Positions 1-6,224 of a stretch of DNA of 8,059 nucleotides are shown here, in pieces (the first letter of the stretch is position 1; the number at the start of each line of letters is the position of its first letter). The translations under genes were made by a program, and so were the position numbers. The notes below the pieces were generated by a model that was given only the letters and a program-made list of their open reading frames with translations, did not search any database and had not been told where the DNA came from. Source of the DNA: an uncultured Campylobacter sp. (lineage in GTDB: Bacteria > Campylobacterota > Campylobacteria > Campylobacterales > Campylobacteraceae); the NCBI RefSeq assembly GCF_938045775.1, contig NZ_CALIBH010000099.1:1-8059 (forward strand), read 5' to 3'.

Positions 1-55
1 ATGAGACGTAAGCCGCCGCCTCGTTTCCGTCCATCGTTTTCATAACTTTTGCCAT
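1..55 (-). CDS. nifJ: Pyruvate:ferredoxin/flavodoxin oxidoreductase, N-terminal fragment
   Basis: Only the first 18 codons are present; the gene runs off the left edge. The minus-strand ATG at 53-55 opens a frame reading MAKVMKTMDGNEAAAYVS. The K-T-M-D-G-N-x-A-A-A core is the well-known start of single-chain pyruvate:ferredoxin (flavodoxin) oxidoreductases, which convert pyruvate and CoA to acetyl-CoA and CO2 in the cytoplasm and pass electrons to ferredoxin or flavodoxin. A clear AAGGAG ribosome binding site (62-67) sits six bases ahead of the ATG, which supports the start. The gene lies 124 bases downstream of the response regulator on the same strand and probably has its own promoter. It is central metabolism and probably unrelated to the respiratory operon. 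The call rests on a short stretch, but that stretch is distinctive. Confidence 0.8.
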   Translation of the reverse strand, partial: MAKVMKTMDGNEAAAYVS

Positions 56-90
56 ATCAAACTCCTTGGTTATTTAATTGGCGTATTTTA
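56..90 (-). promoter_or_regulatory. Candidate promoter and ribosome binding site of the nifJ-like gene
   Basis: On the minus strand a TAAAAT hexamer (85-90) could be a sigma-70 -10 box. It is about 30 bases ahead of the ATG at 55 and is followed by the AAGGAG Shine-Dalgarno (62-67). The sequence upstream is AT-rich with no convincing -35, as is usual in Campylobacter. The ribosome site is clear; the -10 box is only a candidate. In 56-179 I see no stem-loop with a T-run, so there is no obvious intrinsic terminator between the operon and this gene. Confidence 0.35.
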
Positions 91-179
91 CTTACTTTTG
101 CTTAATTTTGAGTAGATTTAAGCGGTTTGAGCTATCGCCTAAATTTGCTTAGTTGCTAAAATTTATATTTCATCCGAAG

Positions 180-869
180 CTACTTGTTATTTGAAATTTT
201 ATATCCTACTCCGGAGATATTTTCTATCAAGCTTTGATCCGTTTTTAATCTGATTTTTTTGATTACCATCCGCAGCGCCTCGCTACTCATAGCCTTTTCG
301 TTCCAAACAAAATTTTCGATCACCTCATAGCTTACGGTTTTATTTAGATTGCTTACGAGTAGAAAAAATAGCTTCGCTTCGATCTTTGTAAACGGAACTT
401 GTTCCCCGTTTTTAAATAAAATTTTACTGGCCGAATCGTATTCGTAAATGCCGCCGAATTCGATTTTATTGTCGTATAAATTCTTTGTCGCCATCAGGAT
501 TGTAGTTTGCAGCTCCTCGATACGGAAGGGCTTGCGCAGATAGTTGTATGCGCCAAGCTCGATTGAGGCGAGCATATTTTCGCTCGTATCGTAGGATGTA
601 ATGATGATGGAGGCTACGTGCGGCGCGCGCTTTTTGATCTCATCGAGCATCTCAAGCCCGTTAAGGCTAGGTAAATTTATATCGGTCACGACGATGTCGA
701 ACTCGCCTTTAAAAAATTTCTCAAACCCCTCGATGCCGCCCTTTGCAGTTTGGATATTTTTGCAATAAATTTGAAGCGACTGCGCGATAGCAAGCCTCGT
801 ATTTTCGTCGTCCTCTACGAGCAAGACGGAGATATTTCCGAGCTTTTTTAAAATATTTTCATTTATCAT
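180..869 (-). CDS. OmpR/PhoB-type response regulator
   Basis: A 229-residue transcription factor with two domains. The receiver (about 13-125) shows the acidic pair D20/D21 in LLVEDDE, the phospho-acceptor D63 in VVTDINLP, T91 in IIITSYD and K113 in LRKPF, so all key phosphorylation residues are present. The C-terminal winged helix (about 140-226) has the recognition region SSEALRMVIKKIR and the closing ISGVGYKI hairpin typical of OmpR/PhoB DNA-binding domains. The ATG at 867-869 overlaps the end of the kinase gene by 11 bases, with AAAGGTGG just upstream, so the two are probably translationally coupled and form a cognate pair. As the last gene of the respiratory operon it presumably controls that operon, but no binding site can be assigned from sequence. 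The family call is firm; the target is inferred from context. Confidence 0.92.
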   Translation of the reverse strand: MINENILKKLGNISVLLVEDDENTRLAIAQSLQIYCKNIQTAKGGIEGFEKFFKGEFDIVVTDINLPSLNGLEMLDEIKKRAPHVASIIITSYDTSENMLASIELGAYNYLRKPFRIEELQTTILMATKNLYDNKIEFGGIYEYDSASKILFKNGEQVPFTKIEAKLFFLLVSNLNKTVSYEVIENFVWNEKAMSSEALRMVIKKIRLKTDQSLIENISGVGYKISNNK

Positions 870-2475
870 TTTCCACCTTTACGGCTATTTTTAGCATAAA
901 TATCGTCGGATTTTTGAAATTTACCACGCTCAGATCGCCGCCGCATTTTTTGTTTGCGATGAGCTTTGAGACGTAAAGCCCGAGCCCGCTGCTGCCCTTC
1001 GTACTGCAAAAAGGGGTAAAAATTTTATCTCTTTGTACGTCTATGCCGTCTGCGTTGTCGATAACCCTGATGAGGAAGTGCGTGGCGTCGCGCTTAATAT
1101 TTACGACGATCCTACCCCGTTTTTGATTTTTTGCGTTTTGCAGCGCCTGCTTGGAATTTTGGATCAGGCAGGCGATGATCTGCTTAAACTCGTTGGCGTA
1201 GTTTTCGCATAGCGGGCTCACGCCTCTTGCCACGCTTACTTTTATATCGACCGTGCGCTTGCTGGGGAAGAGCACGCAGATCGTATCGCGGATCGCGCCA
1301 TATATATTAAAATTCTGAACCCTGCTCTCTATCTTGTAAAAATTTTTAAACGTATCCATCGTCTTGCTCATATAATCGATATTGGCTAGCGATCTATTTA
1401 TGTTGTCGTAAAAAATTTCATCGCTCAGCTTGCCCGTCTTTTTAAACTGCACCAGATTGCCCAAAAAAATCCCGAGCGAGTTAAGTGGCTGTATCCACTG
1501 GTGCGAGAGCGCGGCGATCATCTGACCGAGCTCGGCCATCTTCGTCTGCTGAAACAGAAGTATCTCATACTCCCTCTTAGTCTGCTCAAGTAGCCTGGTT
1601 TGGCGGTCAAGCCTCTTGTTGTAAAAATACGCGAGGATCAAAAACAAAAATATGCTTATTACGTAGATCGTTAAATTTACGATGAACTGCTCGTTTATTT
1701 TGTTGTAGATGTTCTTTTTGAGCGTCTTGGCTACTAAGACGAGCTTTGAGCCCTAAAGCGGCTTAAAGGTAAAGATCGCATCGTCCGTCTCATAGCCTTG
1801 CGTTTTATTTAGATCCAAATTTTCTATGTTAAATTTTATCTTAGATAGCTCGACGCTTTCGATCGGGTGCAGCAGCACATTTAGGCTCTCGTCGATCAAA
1901 AATAGATACCCGTTTTCGATCCGCAGATCTAAAATTTCAGTTTTGATATCGCTAAAGGATATTACGCCGCAGAGCACGCCTTTTAGAACCTCATCCTGCT
2001 TAATGCTGCTGCATATCGAGATGACGGGCACCTTAAGACCCACGTCCGAATAAGGCTTGGTGATGTAAATTTTATCCTCTTTTACCGTGTTGATATACCA
2101 CGGACGAAGCACGGGGGAGTAGTTTTGCGGCCTGTCAAACAGCCTGCTTGAGATGGTTATGTTGTTTTCGTATCCTGCATAAACGCTTGAAAAATTTGCG
2201 ATCTCTTGGCTTTTGTCTAAGATATCGGTTATGATCTGCTCATCTGTCGCGGAATCGTATTTGGATATGAGCTCGTTTACGGCGCGCAGGCTCGATTTTT
2301 TATTTTCGAGCCATTTTTCTATACGTTCGCTCGAGCTTTTTAGGATGCTTAACTGCTCGCGCACCAAAATTTCTCTTACGAACGAGCGGTTAAGCATATA
2401 ATTTCCCGCCATCAAGGCAAGAAAGATGAAAGAGAATATTGCAAAAATATTATTTTTATAAACATTCTCTTTCAC
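859..2475 (-). pseudogene. Cache-domain sensor histidine kinase interrupted by an in-frame TAG
   Basis: The frame would encode 538 positions but codon 241 (1753-1755) is TAG. Before it, from a GTG start at 2473-2475 with GGAGG seven bases upstream, come a membrane helix (about 8-26) and an extracytoplasmic Cache-type sensor (about 30-240) with the characteristic RPWY...ITKPYSD signature. After it the same frame continues through GSKLVLVAK, a second membrane helix (about 264-286), an H-box with phospho-acceptor H325 (SHQWIQPLN, the form common in Campylobacterota), N-box N440 (IQNSKQAL), the D-N-A-D-G-I box near 473-478 and the GLGL ATP-lid motif near 497-500. No other stop or shift is seen, so the lesion is one codon. 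The product is either two fragments, a truncated sensor, or a full kinase made by readthrough or in strains without the change. The 3' half has no good ribosome site; its first usable codon is a TTG inside the second helix. It partners the response regulator that overlaps its end. Confidence 0.85.
1753..1755 (-). other. In-frame amber codon splitting the kinase gene
   Basis: The plus strand reads CTA at these bases, hence TAG on the coding strand, in the context FKPL-stop-GSKLVLVAK. The residues on both sides continue the expected end of the Cache domain and the linker into the second membrane helix without a break. One base change from CAG, AAG or GAG would produce it. A base-calling error is an alternative that the sequence alone cannot exclude. 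Confidence 0.9.
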
Positions 2476-2492
2476 AAGGCGCCTCCGTTTTT

Positions 2493-3077
2493 CTATTTTT
2501 TCGGCTCGTCCTTTTTGGGTTCATCGTCCCAGTTGCCCACCGGCGGATTTTTGATCTCGTAAAGGATTTTGCCTAAATTCTTATGCCCTACCGTTTTGTG
2601 GCAGCTAACGCAGCTTAGTTTATCCTTTTTGTCTTTAAAATCCGCGTAAATTTTATGCATATCGTTTATGTTCGCATTGGTGGAATTTACGTCTAAAATT
2701 CTTTCATGACAGCTTATGCAGCCGCTATCATAGACGAATTTCGTTCGGTTTTGCCTATGCGCTTGCCAATCCATCTTATCCGCGTCGTTAAACATCATAT
2801 GCGTAACCTCGTTAAAGCCGTTTAGCCCCTTTTGAAACACGTATGAGATGTAGCTGTCGTGCGGTAGGTGGCAGTCCACGCATTTTACCTTTATTCCCTT
2901 GCGGTTTGCGCCGCCGTGCTTATCTCCGTGATACGCCTGCACCATAGGATCCATCCACTCGTGGCAAAGGGTGCAAAATTTATCGTCGCCGGTCGAGTGG
3001 ATGAGCGCATTGCCACCGAAAAATATAACGAAAGCGAAAACGCAAAATAGACAAAATTTTATAAATATTTTTTTCAT
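2493..3077 (-). CDS. NapC/NrfH-family membrane-anchored tetraheme cytochrome c (quinol dehydrogenase)
   Basis: A 194-residue protein with one N-terminal uncleaved membrane anchor (about 5-26) followed by a periplasmic domain with four CXXCH heme sites: CTLCH (35-39), CVDCH (66-70), CISCH (120-124) and CVSCH (146-150). This size and arrangement match NapC/NirT/NrfH/CymA-type proteins, which oxidise menaquinol in the cytoplasmic membrane and hand electrons to periplasmic reductases. It lies 13 bases after the small tetraheme cytochrome and its start has a good AAGGAAG site. No nitrite reductase NrfA or nitrate reductase NapA is encoded here, so its partner is most likely the FAD reductase through the soluble cytochrome. 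The arrangement resembles the third component of the Wolinella FccABC-type cluster. The C-terminal tail is charged (repeated EPKK) and probably not structured. Stop is TAG at 2493-2495. Confidence 0.9.
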   Translation of the reverse strand: MKKIFIKFCLFCVFAFVIFFGGNALIHSTGDDKFCTLCHEWMDPMVQAYHGDKHGGANRKGIKVKCVDCHLPHDSYISYVFQKGLNGFNEVTHMMFNDADKMDWQAHRQNRTKFVYDSGCISCHERILDVNSTNANINDMHKIYADFKDKKDKLSCVSCHKTVGHKNLGKILYEIKNPPVGNWDDEPKKDEPKK

Positions 3078-3090
3078 AACGCTTCCTTTC

Positions 3091-3489
3091 CTACGGCACC
3101 AATATTTTTTTCATCGAGTCTTGCGAATGGCACATCACGCAGTAGTTCTGCGACGGCTTGTGCGAGCGGTGGCAGAGGTTGCAGTCCATTTTCGGATAAT
3201 GCGGGCTTGCGTGGACGTTGTCGTCATATCCCAGATGTCCGCTGCGCTCGGCTAGCGCATCGTAGCTTTTGTGACAGCTTAGGCACTCGTCCGCGCTTAG
3301 AGCCTTATAGTCCTTCGGATCGGCCTGCTTGTGGCAATTTTTGCAGTCAAAGCCGAGCTTGTCGTGATGAGATTTGATCGGATAGTTTTGTTTATTAAAT
3401 CTACCTGCGTCCGTAAGCGCGCCGTCTGCGCTAAATGCCACGCAAAGAGCGAAACAGGCGATCGCTAAAATTTTAAAAATTTTTAGCAT
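3091..3489 (-). CDS. Periplasmic tetraheme cytochrome c, heme subunit of a split flavocytochrome c reductase
   Basis: A 132-residue protein with a Sec signal peptide (about 1-21, cleavage near VAFSA) and four heme sites: CKNCH (49-53), CLSCH (69-73), CNLCH (103-107) and CVMCH (117-121). The spacing, the His-rich middle (VHASPHYP) and the last two closely spaced sites followed by SQDSM resemble the N-terminal heme domain of Shewanella flavocytochrome c fumarate reductase (FccA), here as a separate polypeptide. It should carry electrons from the NapC-type quinol dehydrogenase to the FAD subunit. The ATG at 3487-3489 is chosen because AAGGAG lies five bases upstream and the signal peptide starts there. 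An in-frame start further upstream (3552) would add a charged, non-signal-like extension. The start overlaps the flavoprotein's stop by seven bases, which implies coupled, perhaps equimolar, synthesis of the two. Confidence 0.9.
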   Translation of the reverse strand: MLKIFKILAIACFALCVAFSADGALTDAGRFNKQNYPIKSHHDKLGFDCKNCHKQADPKDYKALSADECLSCHKSYDALAERSGHLGYDDNVHASPHYPKMDCNLCHRSHKPSQNYCVMCHSQDSMKKILVP

Positions 3490-5036
3490 TTTCTCTCCTT
3501 TTTGGCTAAATTTGCGGCATTTGCGCCGGCGATCCTGCCGAATACCAAGCAATCAGGTATCGCGCAGCTTCCAAGACGGCTCGCTCCGTGCGGTCCGCCC
3601 ACCGCCTCGCCCGCGGCAAAAAGCCCCTCTATCGGTTTGCCGTTCGTATCATAAACCCTCGCTTGCACATCGATTTTAACGCCTCCCATCGTGTGATGTA
3701 CCTTCGGCAGCGCTCGCCACGCGTAAAACGGAGGCTTAGTAAGATCGGGCACTATGCCTTTAAATTTAAAAAACGGCTTGTTAAATTCCTCATCCTTGCC
3801 CGCGTGCGCGTATCTCGTGTAATCATCGATCGTCTTTTTAAGGCCTTCGTAAGGGATATTGTAGTGCGCGGCGAGCTCTTTGATCGTGTCAAAAACTTTA
3901 ATGACGTTTTTGTGGATGCCGCGATAAACGTTTGCCTTCGTCGTGCCCTGCGCGCCGACGCTATCGCAAATAACGACTGGGTGAGTGAGGCTGCCGTCCG
4001 GGTTTTTATGGATCTTTAAGATCGCGTCGGAGCGGATTTTGCGGTCGGCTAGCTCGTTTACGAACCTTTTTCCCGTGCGCGCATCGACCATCACGCCGTA
4101 GCTAAACGCAGGTATCGCAAACACCGGCGCTATGCCAAATCCCTTCTCGTCGGGGCTGCCCCAAGGCCCTAGCTGTATCCACTCCAAATCGCGCGTCGCA
4201 ACGCCGTTTGCCATCATCATCTTTAGCGCGTATGCGGTCGCTCCGTAGTGGTTGGTACAGTCAAGATCGGGCGTTAGCGTAGGATCGATGGTTTGTCTAA
4301 ATTTCACGTCATACGAAAAGCCGCCCGTAGCCATGACGATGCCGCCGTTGATCTTATAAAATTTCACCGTGCCGCTTTTGTTGTCCGCCTCGTCTTTGAG
4401 CGGATCGAAGATAAAATCGTAATTCTCCCTCACCTTCGCGCCGATTATCTTGCCGCTCTCATCGCGGATCAGATCGTCTAAGATCACGCGCGTGCGGATG
4501 GTCGCGCCGTGGCTCATCGCGTACTCTTGTAGTGGGATGGTAATCTTGCCGCCGGAGTTTATCTCGGGCCAGATGGTGCGCGGTACCGAGTGTCCGCCGA
4601 ACTGTCCCAAGGCGTCGCGATAATAAACACCTTTTTTAAGCGTCCATTCATAAGCGTCGTTACCGTTTTTGGCAATCGTCTCGACTAAGTCTATTTGGTT
4701 TAAATTTAGTCCTGCTTTGAGGATATCCTTGATATACAGCTCATATGAGTCCTCGATGCCGCGCGCCTTTTGAAAGCTGGAATTTACCACCGCGATCGCG
4801 CCGCCGTTAATAGCGGAGTTTCCGCCGAGCACGGGCATCTTATCGATCATCAGCGTTTTTGCGCCTTCATCTAGCGCCTGACACGTCGCAGCCGAGCCCG
4901 CAAAGCCCGAGCCCACGACGAGCACATCCCACTCTTCGTCCCATTTCACGTCGCTCGCGTCTATCTGCGCGTTCGCAAACGCAGGAGCGACGGCGGCCAT
5001 GCACAGGCCGCCTAAAAATTTTCTTCTACTATTCAT
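3483..5036 (-). CDS. Periplasmic FAD-dependent enoate reductase of the fumarate/urocanate reductase family (candidate thiourocanate or urocanate reductase)
   Basis: A 517-residue flavoprotein. It begins with a twin-arginine signal (RRKFLGG at 4-10, cleavage near ANA at 23), so it is probably exported folded with FAD. The FAD-binding GSGFAG (42-47) and the GGNSAINGG segment (71-79) follow. By eye against Shewanella FccA, R332 in NELADRK matches the catalytic proton-donating arginine, H447/H448 in HHTMGG the conserved His pair and R487 in GASRLGS the arginine binding the C1 carboxylate. The FccA histidine that binds the other carboxylate of fumarate (AHPT) appears replaced by G290 in IQLGPWG. 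It therefore looks able to reduce an alpha,beta-unsaturated acid with a side group larger than or different from carboxylate. There is no fused heme or FMN-binding domain; hemes are supplied by the next gene. The lyase in the same operon suggests the substrate is the lyase product. Family is firm, substrate inferred. Confidence 0.88.
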   Translation of the reverse strand: MNSRRKFLGGLCMAAVAPAFANAQIDASDVKWDEEWDVLVVGSGFAGSAATCQALDEGAKTLMIDKMPVLGGNSAINGGAIAVVNSSFQKARGIEDSYELYIKDILKAGLNLNQIDLVETIAKNGNDAYEWTLKKGVYYRDALGQFGGHSVPRTIWPEINSGGKITIPLQEYAMSHGATIRTRVILDDLIRDESGKIIGAKVRENYDFIFDPLKDEADNKSGTVKFYKINGGIVMATGGFSYDVKFRQTIDPTLTPDLDCTNHYGATAYALKMMMANGVATRDLEWIQLGPWGSPDEKGFGIAPVFAIPAFSYGVMVDARTGKRFVNELADRKIRSDAILKIHKNPDGSLTHPVVICDSVGAQGTTKANVYRGIHKNVIKVFDTIKELAAHYNIPYEGLKKTIDDYTRYAHAGKDEEFNKPFFKFKGIVPDLTKPPFYAWRALPKVHHTMGGVKIDVQARVYDTNGKPIEGLFAAGEAVGGPHGASRLGSCAIPDCLVFGRIAGANAANLAKKERKC

Positions 5037-5052
5037 TTCTCGCCTTTAAATT

Positions 5053-6213
5053 TTAAAAACTATAAGTAAGTCCCGCACCGATCTGTCTTAAAGCAGGATA
5101 GCCGGGCTGGGCCTTGAACGTCTGATCATAAATCAACATAGCTTTTAGACTTTGAGTAATCGGGTAGCTTAGCCACGCGCTAAATTCGCTTTGTCTATAT
5201 CGCGTATCGTCGCCGCCCTTAAGCCTATAGCTCGTCGTGCCTAAAAGCCCAGTGAGCGAGAGCTTTTCTATACTCGTAGAGAGCATACCGTAGATCGTGC
5301 GCGCATCGCGCTCATACATAACGTCGCCCTCTTCAAACGGCACGATGTGATCGCCGGTTAAATTTAAACTGCCCCAGCCGATAGCCTTTCCTGATTTGGC
5401 ATAACCCAGAGTAAGCTTGTGATCTTGAAATTTAGCGTATGCTGTAGCCTCAAACATCTTGCCGTCATCTTTTATCTTCTTCTCATCACTTTGCGCATAA
5501 TGGATCATACCGCCCGCACCCCAATCGTCGTTAATCTGCCCGTCGAACATCACCTTGCCGCCCACGCCCGTAAAGACGTCGTTTGCATGCAAGACGTAAG
5601 CCTTTGCGCTAAATCCGCCGTCGAATTTATACGTAGCGCCTACGTTAAAGACGCCGCCGTGATCTTTATTTCTGTCCGTAAACCCCCACATCTCTTTATT
5701 CGTAGCCCTTCCTTGCGCTCGCGTCCAAAGCGCATCGATGGTTAAATTTGAAATCGAATTGTTCGTGATGCGCACGCCGTCGTTGTATCTGCCGATCCAA
5801 TCCGTTACCATCTCTTGGCGACCGATCTTAACGACGGTATCGAAGGCGCTATATTCCAAATATAAATTTGAAAGCAACACGCGGTCGTTTTCGTAAATTC
5901 TCTCAGTCGAATCGCCCTTGCCGTGAAGAGTGTGTAAGTTTTTATGCCTTTGCCAAAATGGTGCCGCAGCCCTAAAGCCCGTTACGAGCTTAAAATCATA
6001 AAACGGCGCCGTTTCGTAATTTAATCCCACCGAGCCCACGACATAGGAAGTGTTGTTGTAATAGATCGATTTTTCACCCTTATTTACGTGCCTAGTTTCG
6101 GAAAAAGTGGAGAGGTCTCCGCTAAATTTGCCGTCTTTAAACGCCTGATCCAAACTATCGCCGGCGAATGCGGCGCTTGCTAGTGCGGCGAGCAGAGCCA
6201 AATTCCTTTTCAT
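5053..6213 (-). CDS. Outer-membrane porin, Opr/OprD-like family
   Basis: A 386-residue protein with a Sec signal peptide (about 1-17, ending AAFA before GDSLDQAF), a body rich in alternating beta-strand patterns with many aromatic and Gly residues, and a C-terminal Phe (TYSF), the usual signal for insertion by the BAM complex. An N-terminal motif of the form AFKDGKFSGDLSTFSE resembles the start of Campylobacter and Helicobacter Opr-family porins, which relate to OprD-type channels for small anionic or zwitterionic solutes. It sits 11 bases after the lyase and 16 before the FAD reductase, with a G-rich ribosome site overlapping the lyase stop region. The position suggests that it admits the operon's substrate to the periplasm, or lets the product out. 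Specificity cannot be read from the sequence. Confidence 0.85.
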   Translation of the reverse strand: MKRNLALLAALASAAFAGDSLDQAFKDGKFSGDLSTFSETRHVNKGEKSIYYNNTSYVVGSVGLNYETAPFYDFKLVTGFRAAAPFWQRHKNLHTLHGKGDSTERIYENDRVLLSNLYLEYSAFDTVVKIGRQEMVTDWIGRYNDGVRITNNSISNLTIDALWTRAQGRATNKEMWGFTDRNKDHGGVFNVGATYKFDGGFSAKAYVLHANDVFTGVGGKVMFDGQINDDWGAGGMIHYAQSDEKKIKDDGKMFEATAYAKFQDHKLTLGYAKSGKAIGWGSLNLTGDHIVPFEEGDVMYERDARTIYGMLSTSIEKLSLTGLLGTTSYRLKGGDDTRYRQSEFSAWLSYPITQSLKAMLIYDQTFKAQPGYPALRQIGAGLTYSF

Positions 6214-6224
6214 AAAGCACCCCC

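Noticed and set aside
859..1647. A separate soluble-kinase gene starting at the TTG codon at 1645-1647.
   Set aside because: The TTG lies inside the second membrane helix and has no ribosome binding site. The same frame continues upstream to the amber codon with recognisable kinase linker sequence, so this is the 3' half of one interrupted gene.
1753..1755. The TAG could encode pyrrolysine, a tempting idea because trimethylamine methyltransferases use it.
   Set aside because: This is a sensor kinase linker, not a methyltransferase active site. Other genes here end normally at TAG, and no pyrrolysine machinery is present or expected in this lineage.
2493..3077. NrfH of a nitrite reductase system.
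   Set aside because: There is no pentaheme NrfA nearby, and the adjacent genes encode a flavocytochrome-type reductase, so the general NapC/NrfH family label is safer.
3490..3552. A longer version of the small tetraheme cytochrome starting at 3552.
   Set aside because: The extension is highly charged, precedes a perfect signal peptide and lies within the reductase C-terminus. The ATG at 3489 has an ideal AAGGAG.
3588..4019. A 143-codon open frame on the plus strand, and several other plus-strand frames such as 5419-5745.
   Set aside because: They lie antisense to well-supported genes, have Arg/Ala/Val-rich compositions expected of antisense frames, and show no recognisable domain or ribosome site.
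3483..5036. Annotation as a fumarate reductase or succinate dehydrogenase flavoprotein.
   Set aside because: The second fumarate-carboxylate His seems absent, and the operon lacks iron-sulfur and membrane subunits of Frd/Sdh complexes. Only the superfamily is shared.
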